From NCBI RefSeq assembly GCF_029690065.1, contig NZ_CP121463.1, forward strand, positions 992,001 to 1,056,000: DNA of 64,000 nt, written 5' to 3'. The position numbers and the translations under genes were made by a program. Position 1 is the stretch's first letter. The number at the start of each line of letters is the position of its first letter. The notes under the pieces are model-generated. The model worked only from the letters and a program-made list of their open reading frames with translations. It was not told the DNA's origin and did no database searches. Shown here in pieces: positions 1 to 7,681 of the stretch. This stretch comes from Arthrobacter sp. Y-9 (GTDB lineage: Bacteria > Actinomycetota > Actinomycetes > Actinomycetales > Micrococcaceae).

Positions 1-2
1 TC

Positions 3-1127
3 AGTCCCGTCAAGGTGGGCGTTCAGCTCGCGGTGATCCTGGCCTTGGTCGGAGGCCTCCTGGCCTTCGTGGTCAACAACAAGACCGTGAAAATCAACCT
101 AGACGGCCGAGTCAGCTCCGTCCAGACCTTCGGCGGCAACGTCGAGCAGGTCGTGAAGAGCGCCAACATCGACATCGCCGACAAGGACAAGGTGGTTCCC
201 GCGCTGAACAGCGGCGTGCAGGACGGCACCGAAGTCCGGATCAACCGCTCCAAGTCGGTTTCCGTGGTCGTGGACGGTGCGGCGCGTGAGGTCGACACCC
301 ACGAGAGCACCGTCGCCGGCCTGATCAAGGAACTCGGCGTGAAGGACACCTCCCGCGTGTCCCTCCCGGCCGACGCCACCCTCGACGTCAAGGGCACCAG
401 CCTCACCATCTCCACCCCTAAGAAGGTCAACCTGATCGTCCGCGGCAAGGGCAGCAAGCTGACCACCACCGCCGCCACGGTCGGCGACGTCCTCAAGGAA
501 GCCAAGGTCGTCCTCGGCAAGAACGACGTCTCGGCCCTCCCGGCCACCGCTCCGGTGACCGCGAACATGACCGTCAAGGTCAGCAACATCGACAAGAGCC
601 GCACGGCCACCGTGAAGGAAGAGATTCCGTTCGACGTGGTCAAGACCGATTCCGCCAAGCTCGACAAGGGCGTGGAGAAGGTCACCACCGAGGGCGTGGC
701 CGGTTCGGTCGAGAAGACCTTCCGCCTCGTGATCGTGGACGGCAAGGAAGCGACCCGCACCCTGGTCACCAGCAAGGTCACGGCCGAGCCCGTGACGCAG
801 CGTGTGGAGGTCGGCACCAAGGAAGCCCCCGCGGCTCCCGCCACCCCGCCTGCTTCCAACACCGGCGCCGCGGCTCCGGCCGCTGTGAACGCCGGTATGT
901 GGGACCGCATCGCCCAGTGTGAGTCGACCGGCAACTGGTCCATCAACACCGGCAACGGCTACTACGGTGGCCTGCAGTTCGACATCGGGACCTGGCTCGG
1001 CGCCGGTGGCGGCGCGTACGCCCCGAACGCGAGCCTCGCCACCCGCGAGCAGCAGATCGACATCGCCAACCGCGTGTACGCCCAGCGCGGGCTGTCCCCC
1101 TGGGGCTGCGCCTGGGCCGCCGGATAA
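3..1127 (+). CDS. rpfB: Resuscitation-promoting factor RpfB, 5' end cut by window
   Basis: This is a secreted or membrane-tethered muralytic enzyme that cuts peptidoglycan glycan strands and promotes regrowth of dormant actinobacteria. The frame is open to the window edge, so the true start lies upstream; the GTG at 15 is internal. In order I see a hydrophobic segment (LAVILALVGGLLAFVV), three DUF348 repeats beginning KTVKINLDG, KSVSVVVDG and KKVNLIVRG, a G5 domain (about residues 200-270), an Ala/Pro linker and a C-terminal transglycosylase-like domain starting WDRIAQCESTGNW, which carries the catalytic Glu. This is the full RpfB architecture. The order rpfB-ksgA-ispE is common in actinobacteria. 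A strong hairpin follows the stop. Confidence 0.93.
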   Translation, partial: SPVKVGVQLAVILALVGGLLAFVVNNKTVKINLDGRVSSVQTFGGNVEQVVKSANIDIADKDKVVPALNSGVQDGTEVRINRSKSVSVVVDGAAREVDTHESTVAGLIKELGVKDTSRVSLPADATLDVKGTSLTISTPKKVNLIVRGKGSKLTTTAATVGDVLKEAKVVLGKNDVSALPATAPVTANMTVKVSNIDKSRTATVKEEIPFDVVKTDSAKLDKGVEKVTTEGVAGSVEKTFRLVIVDGKEATRTLVTSKVTAEPVTQRVEVGTKEAPAAPATPPASNTGAAAPAAVNAGMWDRIAQCESTGNWSINTGNGYYGGLQFDIGTWLGAGGGAYAPNASLATREQQIDIANRVYAQRGLSPWGCAWAAG

Positions 1128-1150
1128 GCGGCGCTCCTTTCACCAGCTGA

Positions 1151-1198
1151 ACGACGGCGGCCGGTGACCTCCCCACGGAGGTCGCCGGCCGCCGTCGT
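1151..1198 (+). terminator. Intrinsic terminator of rpfB
   Basis: Arms 1151-1172 and 1177-1198 pair over 22 bp with one T-G wobble and a 4-nt loop, 23 bases after the rpfB stop. No clear T-tract follows, as is common in high-GC actinobacteria. Confidence 0.75.
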
Positions 1199-1281
1199 CG
1201 TGTCCGCCTGGTGAGACCCCGGCGCGTGGCTCCGACCGGGCCCCGCTGTCCACAGGGAGTGGGCTGTGACCGCCGGGTCGG

Positions 1282-1287
1282 TAGGAT
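1282..1287 (+). promoter_or_regulatory. -10 hexamer for leaderless ksgA
   Basis: TAGGAT lies six bases before the GTG at 1294 and there is no ribosome binding site. This is the layout of a leaderless actinobacterial transcript, and it supports the chosen start. Confidence 0.6.
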
Positions 1288-1293
1288 TGTCGG

Positions 1294-2187
1294 GTGAGTG
1301 ATGCAGCCCAGAACCCCGACGCCGCGACGAACCCCACCCCGTTGCTGGGCGCCGCGGACATCCGCCGTCTGGCCGAGGAGCTCGGCGTCCGGCCCACCAA
1401 GACGCTGGGGCAGAACTTCGTGATCGACGGGAACACCATCCGACGGATCGTGGCGGCCGCCGAACTGGACCCGTCGGAGACCGTGCTGGAGGTCGGCCCG
1501 GGTCTGGGCAGCCTGACTCTGGGCCTCCTGGACGCCGCCGCCCACGTGGTGGCCGTGGAGATCGACCCGGTCCTGGCGGGCCGTCTGCCCACCACCGTGG
1601 AGGAATTCCGGCCGGGCGCGGCCGAGCGCTTCACCCTCATCAACCAGGACGCCCTCAAGGTCACCGAGCTGCCGCATCAGCCGACCGCCGTCGTCGCCAA
1701 TCTGCCGTACAACGTCGCGGTGCCGGTGGTGCTCCACCTCCTGGAGCATTTCCCCACCATCCGGCACGGCCTGGTCATGGTGCAGGACGAGGTGGCGGAC
1801 CGCCTCGCCGCAGGACCCGGCTCCAAGATCTACGGCGTGCCGTCGGTCAAGGCCGCCTGGTACGGCACCATGCGCAAGGCCGGGGTGATCGGGATGAACG
1901 TCTTCTGGCCGGCGCCCAAGATCCACTCCGGGCTGGTCTCCTTCGAGCGCTATGAGGAGGAGACCACGTCCCGCGCGAGCCGCGAAGAGGTCTTCGCCGT
2001 GATCGACGCGGCGTTCGCGCAGCGCCGCAAGACCCTCCGCGCCGCCCTGTCCGGCTGGGCCGGGAACGGCGCCGAGGCGGAACGGTATCTCCACCTCGCA
2101 GGCGTCGATCCGAGCGCCCGCGGCGAGACTCTGGACATCGGCGCCTTCACTCGCATCGCCGAGGCCCGGATCCCCCTGGAGGCCTGA
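1294..2187 (+). CDS. ksgA: 16S rRNA (adenine1518/1519-N6)-dimethyltransferase KsgA/RsmA
   Basis: It dimethylates two adjacent adenines in helix 45 of 16S rRNA using SAM, a late step in 30S assembly. The 297-residue product carries the family signatures: LGQNFVID near residue 42, the SAM-binding [10 protein letters not shown], the acidic EIDP after motif I, and the catalytic NLPYNV. Length is normal. GTG is the start, placed by a -10 hexamer directly upstream (leaderless). ispE begins two bases after the stop, so the two are cotranscribed, linking rRNA maturation and isoprenoid synthesis as in many Gram-positive bacteria. Confidence 0.96.
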   Translation: MSDAAQNPDAATNPTPLLGAADIRRLAEELGVRPTKTLGQNFVIDGNTIRRIVAAAELDPSETVLEVGPGLGSLTLGLLDAAAHVVAVEIDPVLAGRLPTTVEEFRPGAAERFTLINQDALKVTELPHQPTAVVANLPYNVAVPVVLHLLEHFPTIRHGLVMVQDEVADRLAAGPGSKIYGVPSVKAAWYGTMRKAGVIGMNVFWPAPKIHSGLVSFERYEEETTSRASREEVFAVIDAAFAQRRKTLRAALSGWAGNGAEAERYLHLAGVDPSARGETLDIGAFTRIAEARIPLEA

Positions 2188-2189
2188 GG

Positions 2190-3122
2190 ATGCGCCGCGG
2201 CAACTCCGTGACGGCCTCCGCGCCGGGGAAGATCAACGTCTCCCTGCACGTCGGCCCGCTCCGGGAGGACGGATACCACTCCCTCGCGAGCGTGTTCCTC
2301 GCCGTGTCCCTGCGTGAGGAGGTACGGGCCTCACTCCTGGACGAACCGGGGATCCAGGTGGTCCTTTCACCGGACAGCACCCTCGACGTGGACCCGGAGA
2401 CCATCCCTCTGGATGCCCGGAACCTCGTGTACCGCGCGGCCGCGCTCCTCGCCTCGCACTGCGGACTGGAGCCGGCCGTGCGCCTGGAGATCGTGAAGCG
2501 GGTCCCGGTCGCGGGCGGCATGGCGGGAGGATCCGCCGACGCCGCCGCCGCGCTGGTCGCCTGCAACGCCTTGTGGGAGTGCGGGCTGAGCCGTGAGGAA
2601 CTGGCCGGCCTGGGAAGCCGGCTCGGAGCGGACGTTCCCTTCTGCCTGCTCGGCGGAGCGGCGGTGGGCCTGGGCGTGGGCGATGAACTCACCACGGCCC
2701 TGGTACACGGCGAACTCCACTGGGTGGTGGTCCCGGCCGCGTTCGGGCTCTCGACCCCCGAGGTGTTCCGTCGTCTCGACGCGCTCCGCGAGGCCGAAGG
2801 CTTTGCCGCGCCGGAGCCGGACTCCGTGGACGCCGCGATCCTGGCGGCATTGCGCACTCCGGACAGCCACGTGCTGTCCACGCTCATGGTCAACGACCTC
2901 CAGCGCGCCGCCCTGGATCTGGCCCCGGAACTGCGCGACGTGCTCGGCCTGGGGGAGTCCCTGGGCGCCCTCGCGGGCATCGTGTCCGGCTCCGGCCCTA
3001 CGGTCGCGTTCCTCTGCGAGGACACGACGGCGGCCCGCGGACTCGCGGACGGCTTCAGCCATCGCGGCCTGGGGTCGTTCGTGCTCACGGCGCCGTCGCC
3101 CGGCGCCTTCGTGCATCCATGA
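2190..3122 (+). CDS. ispE: 4-diphosphocytidyl-2-C-methyl-D-erythritol kinase IspE
   Basis: It phosphorylates CDP-methylerythritol with ATP in the MEP pathway for isopentenyl diphosphate. It is a GHMP kinase of 310 residues: substrate region APGKINVSLHVG at residues 11-22, the glycine-rich ATP loop PVAGGMAGGSADAAAAL around 106-122, and the C-terminal GHMP motif VSGSGPTVAF near 266-275. All three kinase motifs look intact. It follows ksgA by two bases. The next gene starts after 125 bases that contain a likely promoter. Confidence 0.95.
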   Translation: MRRGNSVTASAPGKINVSLHVGPLREDGYHSLASVFLAVSLREEVRASLLDEPGIQVVLSPDSTLDVDPETIPLDARNLVYRAAALLASHCGLEPAVRLEIVKRVPVAGGMAGGSADAAAALVACNALWECGLSREELAGLGSRLGADVPFCLLGGAAVGLGVGDELTTALVHGELHWVVVPAAFGLSTPEVFRRLDALREAEGFAAPEPDSVDAAILAALRTPDSHVLSTLMVNDLQRAALDLAPELRDVLGLGESLGALAGIVSGSGPTVAFLCEDTTAARGLADGFSHRGLGSFVLTAPSPGAFVHP

Positions 3123-3155
3123 GAGGGCCACGGCACGGACCCCGGCCGATGCGCC

Positions 3156-3161
3156 TACGAT
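3156..3161 (+). promoter_or_regulatory. Probable -10 box of the first ABC-F gene
   Basis: TACGAT lies in the 125-base gap after ispE, about 87 bases before the ABC-F start, and would give a leader of roughly 80 nt. No convincing -35 is visible. Confidence 0.35.
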
Positions 3162-3247
3162 AGACAGGTTCAGCGCGCCGTGAGGGCGGGTCCTCCGGAT
3201 CCGCGCGGCACGGCTCTCAGAACCGGAAACACCGACGAAAGCAGCAC

Positions 3248-5107
3248 ATGGCACATCTTCTGGGCGGCGAGAACCTCGCCGTGTCCTTCGGCACCCGCAC
3301 CGTCCTGGACGGCGTCACGGTGGGACTCGAGGACGGCGACCGGATCGGGATCGTGGGCCGCAACGGCGATGGCAAGTCCACGCTCATGCGGTTCCTGGCC
3401 CAGCGCGCGCAGCCCGACGACGGCCGCGTGACGCAGCGCCGCGACCTGCGCGTGGGATACCTGGACCAGCAGGACGTGCTGGACGGCGACGACACGGTGG
3501 GCCAGGCGATCGTGGGGGACATGGCGGACCACGAGTGGGCCGCCGACCCGAAGATCCGCGAGATCATGGGCGGCCTCGTGGGGGACGTGGACTGGGATTC
3601 CAGCGTCCACAGCCTCTCCGGCGGGCAGAAGCGCCGCGTCGCGCTGGCGAAACTCCTGATCGGTGACCACGACGTCATCATGCTGGACGAGCCCACCAAC
3701 CATCTCGACGTCGAGGGCGTGGCCTGGCTGGCCCGTCACCTCAAGAACCGCTGGCGCGCCACCGAGGGCGCGTTCCTGGTGGTCACCCACGACCGCTGGT
3801 TCCTGGACGAGATCTGCACCAAGACCTGGGAGGTCCACGACGGGGTCGTGGACCCGTTCGAGGGCGGCTACGCGGCGTACGTCCTGGCCCGTGCCGAGCG
3901 GGACCGCATGGCGTCCGTCGTGGAGGCCAAGCGTCAGCAGCTCGTGAAGAAGGAACTCGCCTGGCTGCGCCGTGGCGCCCCGGCCCGCACCTCCAAGCCG
4001 AAGTTCCGCATCGAGGCGGCCAACGCCCTGATCGAGGACGTCCCCGCGCCCCGCGACACCCTGGCACTGAACAAGATGGCCACGGCCCGCCTGGGCAAGG
4101 ACGTCATCGACCTGGAGAATGTCACCCTGGACCGCCGTCCCGCCCCGGGCGAGGCCGAGGACCGGAGCGGCGCGCCGCTCTTCGACAACATCACGCTGCG
4201 CCTCGCCCCGGGCGAACGGGTGGGTCTGGTCGGCGTGAACGGCGCCGGCAAGTCCACGCTCCTGCGCCTGCTGTCCGGGGAGGTCACTCCCACGAGCGGC
4301 AAGGTGAAGCGCGGCAAGACCGTGGTGCCTGCTGTGCTGAGCCAGGAAGTGCACGAACTGCGCGAGGTGGACGATCTGCGCGTGGTCGAGCTGATCGAAC
4401 GTGAGAAGCGGTCCTTCAGCGTGGGCGGCAAGGACCTCACCGCAGGGCAGCTCGTCGAGCAGCTCGGTTTCACGAACGCCCGCCAGTGGACGCCCATCCG
4501 GGACCTCTCCGGTGGCGAGCGGCGACGCCTCCAGCTCCTGCGTCTCCTGGTGGGGGAGCCCAATGTGCTCATGCTTGACGAGCCCACCAACGACCTGGAC
4601 ACGGATACCCTCGCCGCGGTGGAGGACGTCCTGGACGGCTGGCCCGGCACGCTCGTGGTCGTCAGCCATGACCGCTATCTGCTGGAACGCGTGACGGATC
4701 ACCAGATCGCGCTGCTGGGCGACGGCAAGCTCCGCGGGCTTCCGCGGGGCGTGGACCAGTATCTGGAGCTGCGCGAGGCGGCACTGGCCGGTTCGTCCGG
4801 GAAGGCGAGCGGCCCGACGGCGGCCGGCGGCTCCGGCGCGGCGGGCACCCCGGGCGGCGGCGCGCCGTCGTCGGGGGCCAGCGAGGCGGAGAAGCGCGAG
4901 GCGCGCAAGAACATCAACCGGATCGAACGCCAGCTCGGCAAGCTCGCGCAGCAGGAGGAGAAGTTGCACGGGCAGATGGCCACGGCCTCCGAAATGGGCG
5001 ACTTCGACGCCCTCGGCGGGCTGAACACCCAGCTCAACGAGGTGCTCGAGGAGAAGGAGACCCTGGAGATGGAGTGGCTCGAAGCCGCCGAGGTCCTGGG
5101 GGAGTAA
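3248..5107 (+). CDS. ABC-F family ATPase, Uup-like
   Basis: This is a soluble twin-ATPase ABC protein without membrane domains; ABC-F proteins act on the ribosome (translation factor or antibiotic protection). There are two nucleotide-binding domains: Walker A GRNGDGKST with signature LSGGQKRR and Walker B MLDEPTNHLD, then Walker A GVNGAGKST with signature LSGGERRRLQ and MLDEPTNDLD. The C-terminus (about 545-619) is a predicted coiled coil after a Gly/Ser/Ala linker, as in Uup. The domain layout and position after ispE suggest a housekeeping member rather than a resistance protein; that is inference. ATG at 3248 has only a weak Shine-Dalgarno sequence. Confidence 0.88.
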   Translation: MAHLLGGENLAVSFGTRTVLDGVTVGLEDGDRIGIVGRNGDGKSTLMRFLAQRAQPDDGRVTQRRDLRVGYLDQQDVLDGDDTVGQAIVGDMADHEWAADPKIREIMGGLVGDVDWDSSVHSLSGGQKRRVALAKLLIGDHDVIMLDEPTNHLDVEGVAWLARHLKNRWRATEGAFLVVTHDRWFLDEICTKTWEVHDGVVDPFEGGYAAYVLARAERDRMASVVEAKRQQLVKKELAWLRRGAPARTSKPKFRIEAANALIEDVPAPRDTLALNKMATARLGKDVIDLENVTLDRRPAPGEAEDRSGAPLFDNITLRLAPGERVGLVGVNGAGKSTLLRLLSGEVTPTSGKVKRGKTVVPAVLSQEVHELREVDDLRVVELIEREKRSFSVGGKDLTAGQLVEQLGFTNARQWTPIRDLSGGERRRLQLLRLLVGEPNVLMLDEPTNDLDTDTLAAVEDVLDGWPGTLVVVSHDRYLLERVTDHQIALLGDGKLRGLPRGVDQYLELREAALAGSSGKASGPTAAGGSGAAGTPGGGAPSSGASEAEKREARKNINRIERQLGKLAQQEEKLHGQMATASEMGDFDALGGLNTQLNEVLEEKETLEMEWLEAAEVLGE

Positions 5108-5125
5108 CGTCGCCCCTGACTTCCC

Positions 5126-5195
5126 ATCGACTGCTCCACACGATGCCGAAATCTCTCGAAAATCTCGGGAATTGACATCCTACGGAGCAGTCGAT
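5126..5195. repeat. Intergenic inverted repeat with 12-bp perfect arms
   Basis: ATCGACTGCTCC (5126-5137) is repeated as its exact reverse complement at 5184-5195, with 46 bases between. The interior is unusually AT-rich for the window and contains TTGACA at 5172. It may act as a terminator, operator or small mobile palindrome; no function can be assigned. Confidence 0.55.
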
Positions 5196-5355
5196 CGTTT
5201 AAAGACCAGGCTTGGACCTCAGGGCATGGATCGGGGCCGGGGTTGACCGGGCGCGAGAGAGGTCGTCCGCAACGGCGATGAGGCCACGGGGCCGTGCCTA
5301 CGCTGAGGCACACGTCCGGCCGGAAAGGGGCCGGAGCCGAGTTCCGGGGAGGGCC

Positions 5356-5871
5356 GTGCCGTTCCATGATCTGCTGCACCTGGCCGCGGTGATGCTCACC
5401 GCCGTCGCGGTCGGGGTGCATCCGGGCTGGCGTGACCGGCCGCGGTTGCCCCGACTGACCGGCTGCGTCCTCATGCTCGTCGCGATGGTGGACGTGGCCT
5501 ATCTGGGGCTTCTGAGCGTCGTGTTCTGGGTGCCGCTGCTGGTGCTGTCGGCCATCGCGCTGTCGGCGCTGAGCCGGCGGGAACGGCAGGGCTGCGTCGC
5601 CACCCTGCACGACAGCCTCGGGCTCCTCGTCATGGCGGTGCTCCTGCTGTTCATGCACCCGGCTGCTGGTCCCGGCATTCCGTCCGAGACGGCGCATGCG
5701 GGCCACGCGTCCGCGGGAGGGCTGCTGTGGGTCCTGACGGTCGTGCTGGTGCTGTGCCACGTCGCGGGTTCACTGTGGGGCGTGGCGAGGGCCCCGGGGT
5801 CCGCGGTGCGCGGTCAGTACCTTCTCATGGGCGGAGCCACGGCGCTCATGTCCGCCGCGGTCCTCGGCTGA
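5356..5871 (+). CDS. Small multi-pass membrane protein of unknown function (DUF5134-like)
   Basis: A 171-residue integral membrane protein. The GTG at 5356 follows a purine-rich GGGGAGGG and starts the hydrophobic sequence; the frame extends upstream to 5212 but that part is charged and low-complexity and looks untranslated. Five or six hydrophobic segments are visible (for example LTGCVLMLVAMVDVAYLGLL and WVLTVVLVLCHVAGSLWGVA), with His residues near the N-terminus (FHDLLHLAAV) and in HAGHASAGG. The pattern recalls DUF5134 actinobacterial proteins, possibly metal-associated because of the His residues, but this is a weak guess. It converges on the exporter gene with a 17-base gap. Confidence 0.6.
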   Translation: MPFHDLLHLAAVMLTAVAVGVHPGWRDRPRLPRLTGCVLMLVAMVDVAYLGLLSVVFWVPLLVLSAIALSALSRRERQGCVATLHDSLGLLVMAVLLLFMHPAAGPGIPSETAHAGHASAGGLLWVLTVVLVLCHVAGSLWGVARAPGSAVRGQYLLMGGATALMSAAVLG

Positions 5872-5888
5872 TCCGGGCCGGGGCTGGC

Positions 5889-6791
5889 TCAGCGTTCCTG
5901 TTCGGCCAGATCGGGCGTCCCGGACACCGGGTCCTCCATCGTCCGTCCGCCGCCGCGCTGAGCCGCCGCGCCGGCGAACACCACGAGGGCGATCCCGAGC
6001 ATCTGCATCACGGTGGGCATCTGGCTGAGGATCAGCAGGCCGATCAGGATGCCGAACGCCGGCTCGATCGCCAGAAGGGTGCCGAACGCCGTGTGATTCA
6101 TGCGGCGCAGCGCGAGCATCTCCAGGCCGAACGAGATGACCGGCGTGATGAGCGCGATCCCCGCGATGACCAGCAGCAGCACCCAGTCCAGGTCGCCGTC
6201 GAGCACTTGGGGAAGGCCGACGGCGGTGGTCGCGACGGCGGCGACCGGGATGGTGAGCGCCAGGCCGCTGATGCCGGAGAACCGGTCGCCGACCAGCTGG
6301 GTGAGCACGTTGTACAGCCCCCAGCAGGCCCCCGCCAGCAGGGCGAATCCGACACCCAGCAGGTCCACGCCGCCGTGCCATGGCTCAGTGAGCAGCACGA
6401 CGCCGAGCAGCGCGATCACGGGCCAGAGGAGCGCCTTGCGCTGTTTGCCGGCCAGCCCGGCGACGGTGAGCGGACCGAGGAACTCGATCGCCACGGCGGT
6501 GCCGAGGGGGATCCGTTCCACGGCCGCGAGGAAGAACGTGGTCATGAACCCGGTGACGACACCCAGCGCCAGCAGCTTCGGGACATCCTGACGTGTGATC
6601 GAACGGAAGGACGGCCGCGCGATGAGCAGGAGGAAGACGGCGCCGAAACACATGCGCAGCCAAGCGGTCCCACCGGGTCCGATGTGCTCGATGACCCCGA
6701 CCGACAACGCGTTCGAGATCTGGATCATGAGCATGGCGGCGATCGCCATGGACCAGGCGGGGATCCGCACGGTGCCGTTCCGGGTGGTCAT
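5889..6791 (-). CDS. EamA/DMT-family exporter, RhtA-like
   Basis: A drug/metabolite transporter of 300 residues with about ten transmembrane helices in two EamA repeats (about 12-140 and 150-285). The first helix MAIAAMLMIQISNALSVGVI and the following GTAWLRMCFGAVFLL resemble RhtA-type threonine/homoserine exporters, so amino-acid or small-metabolite efflux is likely; the substrate is unproven. Start ATG at 6791. It lies downstream of the XRE-cupin regulator on the same strand, a frequent pairing in which the regulator controls the exporter. A GC-rich 162-base gap with small hairpins separates them. Confidence 0.85.
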   Translation of the reverse strand: MTTRNGTVRIPAWSMAIAAMLMIQISNALSVGVIEHIGPGGTAWLRMCFGAVFLLLIARPSFRSITRQDVPKLLALGVVTGFMTTFFLAAVERIPLGTAVAIEFLGPLTVAGLAGKQRKALLWPVIALLGVVLLTEPWHGGVDLLGVGFALLAGACWGLYNVLTQLVGDRFSGISGLALTIPVAAVATTAVGLPQVLDGDLDWVLLLVIAGIALITPVISFGLEMLALRRMNHTAFGTLLAIEPAFGILIGLLILSQMPTVMQMLGIALVVFAGAAAQRGGGRTMEDPVSGTPDLAEQER

Positions 6792-6953
6792 GATGCTCCG
6801 TTCGTGGGTGGTTCGAGTGAGTAGTTGAGAGGGGGTGCGGAAGCACGGGGTTCTGAAGCGCAGTGGCCTGAAGCGCGGAGCCCCCTGCGGGGGTCGTCGC
6901 CGGCACAGCGCCGGCGCCTTCGAGCGGCCCCCAGGCGGCGCCGCCGCCTGCCG

Positions 6954-7559
6954 TCAGCCGTGCTCCGTGTCGAGCGTCCGCGGGGTGCCGACGCCGGGTT
7001 CGTGGACCGTGAGGAGGAAGCGGGCGGGGTCAGCGTGGGGGTTCCGGTAGGAGTGATCCGAGTCGCCGAAGAAGGAGAGGGCGTCGCCGGCGCCGAGTTC
7101 GTAGCTCTGCCCGTCCACTGTCACGACGATCGCGCCCACCTGCACCTGCAGGAGTTCACGGGTGCCCTCGGAGTGCGCTTCGCTGACGTGGAGTTCGCCG
7201 GGCGCCAGGGTCCAGTCCCAGAGTTCGACCACGTCCGGCGGCTGCGTGCCGGCGACCAGCACACCCCGGCCACCGGCCGCTCCGGTCCAGAGGACCGCCC
7301 CCTCCCCGTGCCGCGTCACTTTCGCCGCGCGGGTCGCGGGCGGCTCGACCAACGCGGGGAGTCCGACGCCGAGTGCGTCACTGAGCCGCAGCAGGGTGCC
7401 GACACTGGGGTTCACGGAGCCCTGCTCCACGTTGACGACCATGCGGCGGCTCACGCCCGCGGCGTCGGCGAGCTGATCCAGGGTCCAGGCGAGGGCTTTA
7501 CGCTCCTGCCGGACCCGGGCGCCGATCGCCTGTGCCAGTGATTCCGCCGCTTCATCCAT
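6954..7559 (-). CDS. XRE-family transcriptional regulator with C-terminal cupin
   Basis: A 201-residue DNA-binding regulator. An N-terminal helix-turn-helix (about 10-65, with VSRRMVVNVEQGSVNPSVGTL) is joined to a small cupin sensor domain (about 110-190, with LHVSEAHSEGTRELLQVQVG). Such proteins sense small ligands and often control amino-acid or polyamine genes. I place the start at 7559 rather than the longer frame from 7664, because the upstream extension would run through a 25-bp palindrome and both CsoR boxes. It is divergent from copA and precedes the exporter, its probable target. Autoregulation at the palindrome next to its start is likely. Confidence 0.82.
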   Translation of the reverse strand: MDEAAESLAQAIGARVRQERKALAWTLDQLADAAGVSRRMVVNVEQGSVNPSVGTLLRLSDALGVGLPALVEPPATRAAKVTRHGEGAVLWTGAAGGRGVLVAGTQPPDVVELWDWTLAPGELHVSEAHSEGTRELLQVQVGAIVVTVDGQSYELGAGDALSFFGDSDHSYRNPHADPARFLLTVHEPGVGTPRTLDTEHG

Positions 7560-7567
7560 GAGTGCAT

Positions 7568-7592
7568 CATAGTGCACGAATCGTGCACTATG
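7568..7592. promoter_or_regulatory. 25-bp perfect palindrome, probable operator of the XRE-cupin gene
   Basis: CATAGTGCACGA and its exact reverse complement flank a single central base, eight bases upstream of the regulator's ATG. Position and symmetry fit an autoregulatory operator. It is separate from the copper boxes further along. Confidence 0.65.
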
Positions 7593-7612
7593 GAAGGATT
7601 GCTTGCGATGCG

Positions 7613-7629
7613 ATACCCCCTGGGGGTAT
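7613..7629. promoter_or_regulatory. CsoR-type copper operator, box 1
   Basis: ATACCCCC-T-GGGGGTAT is a perfect palindrome around one base and matches the G/C-tract pseudopalindrome bound by copper-sensing CsoR repressors. It lies 53 bases upstream of copA. Confidence 0.75.
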
Positions 7630-7641
7630 GTTGAACTGGAG

Positions 7642-7658
7642 ATACCCCCAGGGGGTAT
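7642..7658. promoter_or_regulatory. CsoR-type copper operator, box 2
   Basis: ATACCCCC-A-GGGGGTAT, offset 29 bp from box 1. It sits between TTGAAC (7631-7636) and TATGAT (7656-7661), a plausible copA promoter with a long 19-bp spacer, so occupancy would block transcription. Confidence 0.75.
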
Positions 7659-7681
7659 GATCATGGTGAAAGGGGAACCAC

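Noticed and set aside
5212-5355. A longer N-terminus for the small membrane protein
   Set aside because: The added 48 residues are Arg-rich and non-hydrophobic, while the GTG at 5356 has GGGGAGGG and begins the membrane sequence.
7631-7661. CueR/MerR-type control of copA based on the 19-bp spacer
   Set aside because: The boxes match the CsoR type exactly and occur twice, one outside the promoter spacer, and no MerR gene is adjacent. CsoR is the simpler reading.
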